DNA of 64,000 nt from Monarcha castaneiventris obscurior. Its lineage: Eukaryota; Chordata; Aves; Passeriformes; Monarchidae. This document shows, piece after piece, positions 1-14,600 of the stretch; position 1 is the stretch's first letter; each line of letters begins with the position of its first letter. Where the stretch lies: assembly GCA_026261815.1 (NCBI GenBank), contig JAMPIT010000894.1:53879147-53943146 (forward strand), read 5' to 3'. Below the pieces are notes generated by a model that made no database searches, was not told where the DNA came from, and was given only the letters and a program-made list of their open reading frames with translations. Made by a program: the position numbers and the translations under genes.

Positions 1-2533
1 AAATTTGGATAGGAACTAAACTTTGTTTATGAAAATGTGTTTTCAACCTTGGCTTTCAGAGGGCCTAACCTTGGACCCCAGGGCTTGGAGCTGCTGGGGA
101 ACTTATTTTGTTTTTCTGTCTAATAGAGTAGGTAAAATGCTAGCTACAAATACAATAATAGGCTACAGAGCTATGAATACATATATATGTAAAGAATATA
201 GAGAGTAGATAAAAGCAAATAGGCAAAAATCAATTTAGCATCAGCGTAATGTTTTGCACTTCTCCCTCTCCTTCTAAATCTCAGAATACTTGATACAAAA
301 AATTAAGCTTGATAATACTGCTACAAACTTTTCCTAGTATACAGGTGAGGGAGGAAAAACAGGAAGGGCAGGGAGGAATATCTCTATTGATGGCTGACAA
401 GCCAACAATATCCACATATCACAGCTCTCTCTACTATTCTTACATACTTGTATGCTGTGAGCTTATTTTGTAATTTATACTATGCACTTGTACTTTTGCT
501 ATTTGAAAAACCCCAAACTATTACCCTAACTTTTTGGCAGTTGTTTGTTTTGTAATTGCCACAGAGAAATCCAGAAGGAGATATTGGGGTCTATATCAAG
601 CCACTACTAGATCAGTGACTTCCAAAATAGGATGCAGCACCCTAAGGGATGGGCAAGACAACCCATTGCAGGATGTGAAGAAAATATTAGAACTTGCATA
701 GTACCGGTATGTAATTTATAAATAAGTTATTAATAAAATAATCACAAAGAAATTGGAAGTAAAATATATTGTGAGTATGCATGTTAGATGACTGTAGGCT
801 CGAAGTAAATATAAATTTAATAGCTATTTTTAACATATTGGTGATAACTAAGAACAGCCCCAGTGAATCTATGTAATAGAATTATATCCAATTCATTAGA
901 CATTCTGGTTACCAGCTTCCCACTGATGCCTGAAGTTTTTAGTTTTTATGTAATCTTCATGTATTTGTAGCTTTGTAGACTGTAAGTGCCTCAGTGTAAC
1001 TTCCAGTACCTTCCCACCTTTCTTCCCACAGTGAACAGGTGCATATTGACACATTAATAATATTTGGTTGTCCTGCCTGTTGCTTCTTCAAGGACAATTT
1101 ATTTTGCACCACGTAATCACAGGCATAATAAAGGCAGGGTAGGAGGGCAGAACCTGGGGGGAGATGACCTGACCACCTGCTCCTCTAATTGGACAATATC
1201 AGCCAGATATTCTAACTGCCCGATCTTATCAATCGTAAGGATCTAATACTGAACACTGTTTTTCACCATATTTTGTACCTGAAGGCTTTTAAGTAAAGGT
1301 TTACTTTTATATTATCATTATAACATGGTCTGGAAAAGTTTGTATTCTATTTCCAGGCATCACCACACTTAGTTCACAGATCACATTCTAAGGGATATGT
1401 GACTTTGTTAACATAACATGGGAAAGAGCTTAAAGAAGAAAATTAGGTCTGTGCATCAAGGTACAAGCTGGACTGCAGAGGAAGCTGAACACTTTGTTTA
1501 AGGGTATCTGGATATTCCAGTCCCACCTGTTGTATGTCTTCTAATTTCTCGGGTTTCAGATACGTAAAGCCAAAGGCAAGTTATGAACCACATTGAGTTA
1601 GTGGTCCAGAACCTTGGTAAAGCAGAAACTTAAAAACACAGGCAATAGCAAGACTATTCTGTTGAGCATAAGTTTTACAATGTCAATGTATACTATTTCT
1701 ACAGGAAGGTTTATTCCTAAAGCAAGTGTTTTCACTCTTAGCAGAATACACTGGAGCCTAAAACACTTGGACTGCAAAATCAGTATCTGTTTTGCCAGTG
1801 GGCAGGTTCAGCACAAGAGGCACAGAAACCAGCTTAAGGAATAGTGTAATTTTCTATAATGCAAACCTGTAAAGAATTACACAAGGAGAAGCCCAGCAAT
1901 GGACCTCAGCATTGGTACCAAAGATTGCCCACAGGGATTGAGATACAGTACCAGTGACCCTAAGACTTCACCATCCTCCAGAGCCACAGCAGCTGGGGAC
2001 CCCTGTTGCAACCAAGCACTGGAAAGCCCCTCCCAGAACTGGGAATTCCTACAGGAGTGTCCACCCACAGGCAAAGAAGCTTCCGACTGTGCTGGAACAG
2101 GGCCCAGCTTGGAGAGGGTGCAATGAACAAGCTCACACAACTTCCAGTGCAGGAACATCTCGGGTCAGCCTCCTTCTGGCTTCCTCCCAAAGCCTGGCCA
2201 GGGCTCAAGGAACAACTCAGGGAGTTCCCTTTGCTCCTACACCCCCAAAACCCAGGTGTGGCTTTATCTGGTTTCTAAATACAGGAAGGTGACTACATGT
2301 TTCAACAATGAGTGGGTACATGGATCATATTGCTAATGATACTTTGTTAATGAGTGGATACAAATATAACATTTGGTTGGAAGGTTCAACTAGAGGTCAA
2401 CTTTGGCTCAGGGCCTGTTTTTTCAGGCCTCAGTAGTTCAGTACCCCAGCTCAAGGGTAGAAGTAACAGCAGCACAGGAACTGTAGCTGAAATGACTGTT
2501 CTGAGCCTCTCATATTCATAGAAAGAGACAAAC
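1..2533 (-). other. BUB1B intron, no exon seen; remaining 3' exons off window
   Basis: I looked on the minus strand for the segments that follow HGDL in BUBR1 (the KIVDFSYSVDL, VDLFGIADLAH and WKVGKL regions of human) and found none. The stretch contains one LTR-like insertion (924-1362). At 1877-2330 there is a moderately GC-rich, unclassified sequence with overlapping small open frames on both strands that look like nothing known. The gene must continue left of the window. Confidence 0.7.
924..1362 (+). mobile_element. Solo LTR-like element, 4-bp target duplication CCAC
   Basis: The element starts TGATGCC and ends GGCATCA, a perfect 7-bp terminal inverted repeat, and is flanked by CCAC at 920-923 and 1363-1366. 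AATAAAGG occurs inside near 1127. It is about 440 bases long and closely related to 14008-14449 and 25436-25877, which lie at a different site with a different target duplication. TG...CA ends with a 4-bp duplication are typical of class I ERV solo LTRs; a non-autonomous element is possible. Confidence 0.75.
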
Positions 2534-2676
2534 CTGTCTCCCAGAAACAACACCTCTGGCCTCAGATCTCCATGGACAACCTCTGCTTTGTGCAGCTTCT
2601 CTACCACATGCAGAAGATCATGAACAACCAAGAAGAGGATTTCCTTTGTGATGAACTTACGGTCACGGAGAATATC
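2534..2676 (-). CDS. BUB1B: BUB1B kinase-like domain exon (HGDL loop), last exon in window
   Basis: The exon encodes [20 protein letters not shown], then [20 protein letters not shown]. Human has [20 protein letters not shown]. HGDL replaces the HRDL of active kinases. Acceptor TTTTCAG, donor GTTTGT; phase 0 to 2. The exons for the rest of the C lobe are not found between here and base 1. Confidence 0.93.
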
Positions 2677-5600
2677 CTGAAAAGAGAATAAACATCTATT
2701 TCTGTACCCTTCTACCTTAGATTAGGTGAAATATTTATAGCTCACCTTTTCTTTCATTATTCATCTGCACAGAGCTAATGGTCCCACCCTAAATTCAGTG
2801 TAATCAGATTTTGGCCATGATCAGCCCAGACAGAATTACAAGAACACTAAACTGTTAGGAAACATTATTATTCAAATGTGGACAAAAGATCAAGAGGGGT
2901 AAATTGAACTGAAGTCTGGAATCACTGTTGAATTTCAGTGCTGTTGCATGCAACAATTCAAAATGCACTTTCAAGACTTAAAGTGTTAATCACTCAGCAA
3001 GACATTAAATGCTATGACCTTGCTATAGCTGACTGGAATGTATTGAAAGAGGTCAAGTTAAACAACAGCTTTAGATGCCAATCTTGCTGTGGAATAACAT
3101 GTGGTTTTTGGCTCCAGTCCTTTATGACTCACAAAGACAGAAAATGTGAAAAATTGGTTCAAGATTGTCTCTGAGAAGCACATGATCTATGAATGAGAAA
3201 CCAGACCCAACTGAGGCATTAACAGACAGCCGTGATTTGTACACAGATAAAGACCAGAGCATCTGTATTGCAGGATTAAACAGGAGCAGCTCTTCAGCAA
3301 TGAGCATAACACCACCCCAAACTCACTACTGCCACCCAAGCAGGAGTTTGCTGAGAATTGTCCTTGGTTTGTCTGTACTGACCCTGAGCGTGAAGCAATT
3401 TGTATCTCTGTGCACAATGGCACAGCCATCCTGGTACAAGTAACAGCTGCAATTCTCACTGAAGCTCTGGTCAAAGTCAGAATTCAAACGCTTCTGTAAC
3501 TCAAGAGTGATATAAAAATCCCAAGGCACAGGCTGAGAATACACCTACAAGAAGGTACATAAGAAGAACATTTATTTTTGGAATAAAGTGAAAATTGCTT
3601 ATCTTCATATTCTCATCCTCTTTTTTTCCCCACTCCCACTTGACCAAGGAAGACATTTTTCACAGTCAGAAACTTTAATCTAGATCCACAATTAGGTAGA
3701 GGACTTGAAGTAGCAAACTTCATGCACGGAATTCAGAAATTAGGGGTTTATATTAATGGATGAGATTTTACCATTTCACACTTCTTGTACAATGACCATC
3801 ATGTTTGTTACCTTTATTGCAAATCCCTTTGCATCCCACTGGAAAATGCATCCAGCTGGAACGGCAAAAAACATCTTGTATTCTTCGTTGTTCCAGTATT
3901 CCATTTTGATGCAGTAAGTCTCATTTCCTGTGATGAAAGTTTACATTCATAATCTGTCACAGTAAATAGCTGTTCCCAAGTCATTCCCCACCTGCACCAC
4001 AAAAAACTAAGAGGGTGAGGTGAATATGAACCATAAATCAAACCCATCAGAAGCCAAACTCTGCACTGCAGAGGGTCTGGCACACCTACCCAGCTCAACG
4101 TCTTTCTCGACCTCCATGTGAGGCAGAGCTCCAGTCTCCATGTGAAAATCTGGAGAAGCAACCAGTGATGCTAGCACAGAACCTAAAAGCTTTTTACGCT
4201 GTTCAGGGCTCCACAGGACCTGAGACACATCATCCCCTAAGAAAACAAACAACATGAAGAGATGAGATTAAATTGTGTTAGGTCTCTGCAACTTGGTTAT
4301 ATCTGTCAGTAAAACAGGATACTGGAAGCTTTCAATCCACATTCTGATTTACTACCTCTTAGCAAGTCAGTCCATCTCTTTCCAATAGTTCTGGGAAGTC
4401 AATGTGACCCATGTCTTTATACCTGCATTACACACCCTTATCAGGAGGTCTCAAGGATTCTACTGTAGCATCATGCAAAATGCATCTTTCACAAGAGACA
4501 AATCTCTGAATTATTTCAGCCACAGCAGAATTCAAACTCATGCTGCAAACCAACACTCCTGTTTTAAATCCATGCCCAGAGCAAGTGATCAGTTTGGGGT
4601 TTTTACATTATGGGGTTAAAGGAAATTTAGTCCTTTCATTACAGCAGAGGTTTTATGTAAGAAAAGGAAAACAAAGTTGGACTCCAACTCTGCTGGTCAC
4701 TGCAATGTTAAGAATTTAATGGCTTTTTATCTCCTGGAAGACACCTAAGATAATTCCCTGTAGGACTGGACTTAATTTCCTTCATAACGGAACATAAGGT
4801 CATTCAACAGCTGAGGTAGGTGATCTGTAAAAAACCAAGGTAGCCTCAAGCATTTACTCTGCCTGATCATTTGAGATAAAACACAAGAACTAGATGGCCT
4901 CTACTGCCTTCTCCCAAATGTCATGGCTGCAATGAGAGAGAACATTTTAAACTTTTACAGTACACAGGTAAGAACCACATAACCTACTGTTATACCCACA
5001 CTTATTTGAAAAGCATTGCAGTAAGTACTGCTCAGGAAGCAATTCTGTGAAAGCAGATCCAGGAAACAGTAGGCTGGAGGCTACAATGTGTTCCAAGCTT
5101 TTGCCATCAGAAACCTAGGAAATTTACTGGCATATTTTTCAGGAATAAACTAACAGACATCTGAAGTAATTTTTATTCTTTACACAGTATTAAGAATTAG
5201 TACATCCAGGGTGAGAGCTGCAGTTCAAAAGAGATGTGCAGAAATGAAGAAACAGGAAAGATCCAAAATTTAAGAAAAGACCATTAAAACATCTGAACAA
5301 ATGCTTTCTTTTTTTTCTGAAGAGATTTTTTGTCTTGCTCTAAAGATTAGTACATATGACAAAAACAAGTCAACGATGCATCCAAAACATTCCAGCTATT
5401 TCAGTGACATCACTTCTAATTGTATTTTCATTCCAGGTCCCAGGCGTGCTTCATCATAAAATAGTCTGCAGGCACATGAGAACATAACTCTCCAGAGTAG
5501 ATACACTGCGAATTTTCAAATATGCAATTCTAAGCACCATGAACCAAAATCAAAGGAGTTAAAGCAGGTTAAACAACTTGAAAACCATCATTCAACATAC

Positions 5601-8600
5601 ATCTAATTCCACAGGCCAGATTTTGATGGCTTTTTGTGACCATTTCTGTTCTAACTGTAATCTAAATATTTAGAACAGAGAAATAAGGACCTTTAACTAG
5701 AAGAAAAAAACCCAAAGAAATTGACTATATAAGTACTAGTACGTTTTTCCCTCAGCAGGAATAAGGATGATACTGTGAAGCAGCACAACAGTTTACAGCA
5801 TAGTTAAAAGTGCAGATTTAAACCAACATTATATAACTTGCACTAGACTCCAAATTCATATTCATCTTTTTCAAAGTAGTAGCTTATCAGCACATCAGGA
5901 GACACATAGTATGATTACAGGGAAAAAATGAAGACAAACCAAAATAAAGCTGTCTTAGAAGATATTACTGCCATTCAGTCCAAATTTTTAATTTTGGAGT
6001 TTGACCTTATTACTCCTACAGACTGCCTGCTTTACTACCTTGAGTAACTTCTCTGTCACCTAAACATTGACATGCTTTGGATGCTGACAAGCATCCTGTT
6101 CTGCACCTCACTGCTGCTTCAGACAAGGGAGACAAGTTCAGTCACAAGTCACAGCAATGGGAAACACACAAAGCACAGTGGGATACAGGAAGGACAGAAA
6201 AACCCCCACCTTTAGCGACAGCTGCAGGTTATTTGTTGTGAGTGAAACTCAGGGTAGTACTAACCAGTAACGTTTCCACCTCCAGAATCAGTAACTGCTT
6301 CAGCAGACAAGCTCTGAGCCAGCTCCAGTTTCTCAGAGATCTGCAGATATTTAATAGCAGACGTTTGTGTAACAGAGGACAGAGAACCTCCTGAGACTGA
6401 AGAACCTGACGAGCGAGTATCTTCCAGGCTTGCTTCCATGATTGGGCTGTAAATAAAGCCATCAACTACTCAGATTTCCCAAAGATACAAGCTGTAGATA
6501 ATGTCAACCCGGGCACTAGGAGAGGATACTGTTCACACCCAGGTTTAATTAACATGAAGAAATTCTTTCCCATCCCTAGCAGAAAGCCAGTAGTCATGTC
6601 AAAGCTTCATTTCAGTTTTGATGATTGATTATACTCAGAATCTTAGTCTACAGATTATTTTTCTGATCTTCTCTTCCACCAAATCTGACTGCTACAACAG
6701 AAGACATACTGAATATTTATCACTCCCTTTGCTATAAATTTTCAGAGTTTTCAAAGCAGTGAAGGGTTGGGTGGGAAATAACTCCTAATTATAATCAGCA
6801 CAGTTTTCAAGGAACCTCCCAAGTAAAAAACACCTTCAGCGTGGTATACATGTTTACATACTAACAGCCAGAAAAGCCAACTCAGCTCTAGATTAAGAAA
6901 CTCCCATTCAACAGATGTTTTTTCTTCACAATGATAAAATGTGGTTTGTTAGCTTTTTATTCTCTCCAGCTTTTTTACCCTGTAGAACTAAACCACAAAC
7001 ACTAAAGGCATTTTACGTAGTCAAAAGTGCAGAAGCCTATGAGTATAAAAGGAACCAGTGATTCTGCTTTTCACGTTTGATAACAAAGACAGAATGCATT
7101 TATTAACTTCTCTGAAAGTTATTTTGTTAAAAAACCTTGTTGTTAAGTCCCACAGCAGTAATGCCCAAAAGCCAAGTGGGCTTGCTATTACCTCTTAAAT
7201 CTGCTCAAGGCAAAGTGGGCCCTGAGCTAAAGGAATGGCTCTCTCCAGTATATTCAGCTCTTTGCAGAAAACTCCTTCCTTAGCAACACTAAAGCCACAA
7301 CCGTGAAAGACACGCAGGAGAAGGGGCTTAAGGTCCTTTACTGTTGGTTACCTCAGTTTTTTTACACTGAGAGCTTCATTGAACGCTCCTTCACACACCA
7401 GCGTCTCCTGATTCAGAGCTTCACTCTTGGACTCCGGGCTGTCTTCCTTCAGCTCACTCTGAGAGAAAGCAGGAGCTGGGACTCTCTGAGCTGCCAGCCC
7501 ATGAAAGGGCGTTGAGGCCAGGTGGGCAGCCCTGTTGAAGTCACAAGTGTCTTCTGGGTTGGCACAAAGGGTTTTGTTCTTGTGGGAGCCGGTCACAATT
7601 GCATCCTCAGTCAAACGTTCAATTCCATTCAGCTCATCCTGAAAATGAAAGTGAAGACAGTGAAAAGGTTGTAGACTTCACAACAAATTCTTCTTTATTT
7701 AAAAGATGAACCTTTCCCTTTCTTCCACTCCACCACCTTCCAACATGAATAGGACACTCAGTCTTCATGAATTCTACTTATTATACAATCCCAGAGTGGT
7801 CTGGGTTGGAAGGGACCTTAAAGACCATCGAATTCCACCCCCTGGCCATGGGCAGGGACACCTCCCACTAGTCCAGGTTGCTCCAAGCCCCATCCAACCT
7901 GGCCTGGAACACTTCCAGGGACGAGGCAGCCACAGCATTTTATTTCCAGTATAATCTCATCATCCCCCGTTCAGTTATTGCCGTGCCAGGCAGCAGTTTA
8001 GAGTCCTTGCTTTTTACACACGATGCTGGTCCAGCCCAGCTCGGTCTGACAGCAGCACAGGCTGTGCTGGTGTCTCCTGGGCAGCAAATCTGCCCTGGGG
8101 TGAATTGTTTCCTTACACAGGCTGCTGCTGCTGCTGCTGCTGTGTTTTCCTTGGCAGCCAGAGAATCCACAGGCTTAAGAACAGCAAGAGGCTGGCGGGC
8201 ACTTTTCTGGCTACGATCTGCTGAACAACTGAGAAGAAGTTACAGTCAATTACAAATTTATTAGAGCAGCTTCCAATCTCCAACACATTCCTCTCAAGAA
8301 CTGAAGTCTATTGATAATTTCAATCAACTCATTTCTACTACAGAACTGCCAGTATGCAATAGATACAGCTCTCCAGCATGGAGGAGGTTTACAGAGCAGC
8401 TTAAATAGTTCTAGGCTGAAGATGAAGAACAGGAAAGTATTTCCTCATCACGGACTCTCAGTAAGGAAATAAAAAATACCAATATAAACAAAACAAAACA
8501 CACACCCCCACACACCCCTGCAAGAAACAGGTATTTCTGCTGCTACACAAAGTGCTTTGATACTTCACTTTTCCTTCCCTCTGAAATCTAGGTCTTGAAT

Positions 8601-11600
8601 AATTCTACCTCATGTTCTGATTTGTCAAAGTAGAGGATTCATCAAATATAGAGAAAAATGGAGCAGCAGCCGGTGGGGGAAGCAGACCTACACCTGTAAA
8701 GAAAAATCAAGAGACTCTATCATATCCACAGTTTTTCCAAAATAGCATATCCAACGCTACTTAAAATAGTTAATCCCTAGTCTTAAAAGCACTGCTCCTA
8801 GCAGGAAGTTACAGAGCTGGCATATAAAGGAACCCATTAAAAAAGGCTTGGGTTTGTCACATTAATGAACCACACATTTACCACCATATTAGGGGAGCTA
8901 ACTCGCTGGTTTTAGACTACACTTCAGAATTTGTACCTTTTTTTGCAAGGCTGCCCTCATTTCTCTGTTCCTCCTCAGAGTTTACAAATGTATTTCCACT
9001 GTGGGTATCTGGCCATACATCAGGAGTCTGGATAACCTCTGTCAACAGCAACAGAGTCAAGTTGGATCAGAAGTAAATTTCTCCAGGATGCGACCTTCCC
9101 AACACAACTTACCGCAATCAAAAATATACAATTTCTGTCTGTATTCCTCTACCTAAATCTCTGAGGAGAAAGGACTTAAGGAAGTATCAATCTACTGGTG
9201 ACATTAAACTCTTCTGAGATTTTAGTAAGATTGCAAACATGAATGATGGAAGAAAACTTCCCAGCTACTTATAGAAAAATGCTCTTCTGCTCGGAAGTTC
9301 TTTCAGACAGTGACAGTTCTCAGATCTCAGATGTTCCAAGTTTTGGTCAGTATGGTAAAAGGCACTACATGCACACATGATCGTTCTTCTAATCCACCTA
9401 GGCTTTGGGTTTTACTTTGCTGCCCTCTTGGTATTCATGGAACACTTCCCTTTAACCAGACCTTCCCCTTGATGGTAAAAAACTTGACTACTTACCCACG
9501 GAACAAGATGGTTTATGCAGTTGAGTATCTTCATAGACCTGGAATTCACTGTGAAAAAAATAAAAGAAACAAGTTTTTATTCTACAGACATTCACAAAAT
9601 GTAAGCAAGCACTGTAAAAAAGGCAAGCCAAGTTGACAAATGCTACTTGCAAGAAGTTAAGATTCCTCAGAAAAATAATCAAGCATATGGAGAAAGAGCA
9701 CAGATCCTGGTTACAGGCTGATGCCAAGGCTTTATTCCATTCTACCTGCAAAAACAGGCTGTTAGTGATCCATGTTACTACTCGTAACTGAATATCCTCA
9801 CAAGTCTTCTCACTGCTGACTAAAAACCCCTCTATTACCTTTGTGGCTGAGGCTCTTTCTCCCCATATTCTGTTGTGCTGGAAAAAGTAAATCCTTGCAT
9901 TCCCAAAGGTGCTGAAGCTCCCATTATCTCTGCTGCCTGTGGACACAAAACCACATTTTGATTCTACAGTGGAGGAAGCGCAAACCAGGCAAAAAGATTC
10001 CAAAAACATGATGATAATCCCACGTAGTCATTAAAACTCTGAAAGATAGTAGTTGTCTAGCCATTTTTATTTGTACTTAGCTTACTTAGATGAAGAAAGT
10101 CCACTTTCATTGCATACTGTAGTTAAAATGCATCATTTACTCTTTGCAGCCGTATATAAACTTTAACAGCTGCAAAGTAACTAATGTCTCCTGTGAAAGA
10201 CATGTAAGCAGTTACAGAGCTTACAAAGTCATGACTGTTTCATTATTTAAAGTATTTATGATGAAGGCATTGTTTTGGAAACAGGGAAGGAAAGGAGACA
10301 GAGAATATACTTTATTAGTGAAGAATCCTTCCATAAGAAGTTTAAAATGTGTTGGAAGAATATCAGATATGCTTCCTTTTGGCTTTCCTGGGTACTTTTA
10401 TTTAAAATTGCAGCTACTTGGAAAAGAACAGTTAAATGAGGACAATACCAGTTCATGTGATTGTTGCTGCTTGTCATCTTTCTTCTTTAATTTCTTTTCC
10501 AGCTCCTCAATTTTCCTTTGTATTTCTTCCTTCTTCCGTTCTATGGCTTGTATTTCATCTAAGGGAAAAACACCCGTAAGGCCCAATGCATATTTCACAT
10601 ACAGTCGGTGGGTACAGCCTAAACTGTCAAGGGGCTGAAACTTCTGGTGGTCTTTCCCTGCCCCACAGCTTCCATATAAAGCTGTTGAATGTGTTACTGT
10701 CTCTGTACCTCAGAACAGTTAAACAACTATCCCAGTAGAAAAAGAGAAGCAGCTGCAATACAGACAGAAGCAAATACCATTTCATGATTCCATCTGGAAA
10801 GCCTTACTTGCTTCAGCCCACTTTGAAACATACCTTCATCTTTCTTTCTCGCTTTCTTCCTGTAGATTTCAGCTCGAATCTCTTCAAAAGAGAATTCGTC
10901 AACTCCAGCATAGACTTTCTCTTTGCAGTACATCACCATCTCTTTCTTTTCCTGAGCATCCTGATGGTGATGCTGCACTCGCTGGAGTGGGTCCTCCTGC
11001 TCCTCAGGTTTGCGAGTACTTAACACACGGTTTATGCTGGGCTCAATTTTGCAGGGAGTCCTGAAAAAACATGAATTTGTTACTTGGGCTTTGTGTACTT
11101 CACTGTAGCACAGAAAAGCAGGCATGGGAGACAAGTGGGCTAATTTCAGCATCTGCTTTTGGAGTAGTGCAAAGACATTCTGTTCTGTGCTTAGAAAAAT
11201 ACACAAGAAAATTAGAATGAGTAACAGCAAAGGCCAGTGTACTACTCAGAATTGTCTGATAAATAAATAAAACAAACAACAAAATACAAATCCAAGCCAA
11301 AGTGTTAATACAGTCCAATCAAAAGCAAATAAAATCCTCATGATGTCTGAGCTGCTGTGCATCCTGAAGCAGGATCTGTTCAGTTAAGTTCCATTGAGCT
11401 GTGTGACCAGAGGCATGACAAGTCCCTAACTCTGGTTTGTAGGATGGTTCTGGGAGCAAAGGGACACAGGAGAAAAGGGACTTAAAAAGGGAAACTGTAG
11501 GGCCAGATGAAACCTACATGCTAATTTCAGGAGAGAGGAAGCAACACTGGCACACCTTTACCAACACCAGCAATCCAGATGGCTTCACCAGGATTAACTC

Positions 11601-14600
11601 ACATCTGGGAGTGATCATGAGGCAAACAGGTGCTCTTAATGTTTGAGTTCTAAAGCTTTCCTTGGGGAGTGTGGGGATTCATAACTAAGATCACAACAGG
11701 GTCCTTCTGCCCAGAACTCTGGATGACAGCTGATGCCAGGATTTGTGTCACATTTACAAAGTTTCAGCACAACACTTCCAGACCATTTGGCAGGTGACCA
11801 TGGTATCGTGAGGAAATGGATTCAAAGGCAGTAAAAAAAAAAAATCTCCTTTTAAGATTCCAACTACATAATCTAAACCTGCACACCAAGTTTCTGCCTA
11901 AGTCACTGAGAGCTAACCTAGCACAGTGTTCAGTCCTACCCACTCCTTCCCCTTCCCCAGGATGAAAAGCTGCTGCCTTTGGGAAGTAACAAATCTTTAT
12001 CCGAGAGAGCAGCACGCCAAGAGATTGAACTCTGTTCATCACTGACTGGCAGCAGCAAGAAATTGTCTTACAGTTTAAACAGGAATGCAGGTTTTTACCT
12101 ATTCTTCAACTAAACCATGGCACAGCCTTGGTCAGAGCTATCCTGCAGTCCACATGCAATCCATGCTGCTCACCACCCCTCAGCATTCCTTGGTTCCATG
12201 CAATTCAGAGCTGTGGGAACTGTCTGTAACATCAAACAGACTTTTTCACTTCTCTCTCAGAAAGAGCCTGTCTATTCCCTGGCCATCAGGAGCCACAGAA
12301 AGGTAGAGCAACCTTGCAAAATAACGTGTTTTCCTCTGCTCCAACAAAACCACCCCATCTCCTGGGATCTATCAGCATTTCAGGGAGCACTGCACAAGCA
12401 GCACACTCACTCCTCCACGACCTAAGCAACACTGTTGGCATGGCAACTCTGATAGCTCATTTCAGAATAGAACTCCAGATCTGCTGAGCACAGAGTTCCC
12501 AAGATAGAAAAAACCAGCCACAAGTCTGCCTCAATTTGGGGCTGCTTCACAGCAAACAGCAACCTAAGACAGGTAGCTGTGGTCTTGTGTAAACACACTG
12601 AGTGAAGCTATTCACTAATTAGCATATTTAAATATGATATAGGCTCCCACAGCATGAGCAGCTCTGAACACTTCCCATGTCCTTATGCAACCTCTGCTGA
12701 AGCCTCTGTCATCAAGCTGCAGCACTAATTGCTTCCAGGCTGACAGATTTTTAAATTCCTGTAGATCAAGAGGCTTAAGTACTTGGCAAAACAACTCCGA
12801 ATTTTAGGAAGCAGCTTTGAGAATCCCAAATGCAGTCCCCCATCTCCAGCTCCCAGACTCACATCATTTGTGGCTGAACTGACTCGTCCACATAGGGGGT
12901 GAAACTGGGCAGTGGGTGGGGCACTTCCATGCCAGAATTCCCAGTTCTGCGAGGACGCTGTGGAAGGAAAGGCAAATTAAACACGATGGAGACTTTTCCA
13001 AGATCATTTCCATTCTCACACAGTCACAGCCCACCAGCTGAACACTGGCACCTAAAAGGCAAGGCCTGCTCCTCCTGTGGGCCCTCACCAGCCCCAGTTT
13101 CTGTTATTCTCAGGGAATGTTATATCCATATTGAGGGATATAAACACATATTATCCTGCTATCCCAATATCCTTTTTATATTATACATATGAATGTACAG
13201 TCCTCATTTTATAGCCAAGATTGTCCCAGTTCTATGATAATATTCATTCTCCTGTCCACCAACAACCTCCAGACTTGGGGTGGGGTTTTTTTGAATTTTC
13301 CCATCAGAGTCCATTTAAGCACCACAAAAATCCCTTAACAACTTCTGAGGTCCATTAGTTAAGAGCTGGAATTTAGTCTGACAACACATTACTCTCATCT
13401 GCCTAGTTGAATTCCCTGTCACTCTTCAGCACAAAAAAAGGTTACGTGTTGGGAATACTTCACAAACTCATCCCTCTTTTCCATCATTTCCCAAACTGCT
13501 TCCTGAGCCATCCTGACACCAGCAATGAGAGAAACCCCTTCTTCCCCAGACAGGTTTTAGTATCTCAGAGCATTCACCAGGTTATTCTTGCACTGCCCTT
13601 CAGTGGAGTGGAATTAAACATCCTCAACTCTTCTGCCAGAAACAGGGTATTTTATTTAATTAAAGCTAAGAAATTTCATTAAGGGGGGAGCAGAGAGAAC
13701 TCTAAGGGCAGACATTAAAAGAAATATGGAAGCATTCAGAGATCAGAACGAATAGGTCAAGCAGCACAAAGAGACTGAGAAAAGGTTTATATTAATAATT
13801 CTTCCTCATTCTTCTGAGATAAATTAAACCCAAGATTTACTAAACTTTTCCATTCATTTAACCCAATTGCTTTCATCTGAAAAGAATATTCCTGGTGTTA
13901 CCCTAAATTTTAGCCTCGTTGCATCCCTCCCTCATTCAAGTTTTTGCTACTGAGCTTCACTTATAACAACATCCATATTGAGAAGATGAAAATATTTTTG
14001 TCATCTTGATGCCTAAAGTTTTTAACTTTTATGTAATCTTCATGTATTTGTAGCTTTGTAGACTGTAAGTGCCTCAGTGTAACTTCCAGTACCTTCCCAC
14101 CTTTCTTCCCACAGTGAACAGGTCCTTATTGACACATTCCTAAAACTTTGTTGTGTCCTGCCTGTTACTTCTCCAAGGACAATTTATTTTGCACCACGTA
14201 ATCACAGGCATAAATAAAGGCAGGGTAGGAGGGCAGAACCCAGGGGGGAGATGACCTGACCACCTGCTCCTCTAATTGGACAATATCAGCCAGATATTCT
14301 AACTGCCCGATCTTATCAATCGTAAGGATCTAATACTGAGCACTGTTTTTGGCCATATTTTGTACCTGAAGGTTTTCAAGTAAAGGTTTGCTTTTATATT
14401 ATCATTCTAACGTGGGCTGGAAAAGTTTGTGTTCCATTTCCAGGCACCAATCTCATCACTTTTATGTCTTCTTTTCTGAGCTACAAAGAACATGGGAACA
14501 CTGGGGGTTATCTGAGCACCCATGAAACAAACCTGATCCCACAGGATTGATTCCCTTCAGACAATGCCTTGCATCACTTCTCCAGAACAGCCTAAACACC

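Noticed and set aside
35..640. Search for tRNA, rRNA or microRNA-like hairpins across AT-rich flanks
   Set aside because: Nothing with a convincing stem-loop or box motif was found by eye; a covariance search would be needed.
1877..2158. Minus-strand open frame as a possible last BUB1B exon
   Set aside because: The peptide has no similarity to the BUBR1 C lobe, and overlapping frames on both strands are open.
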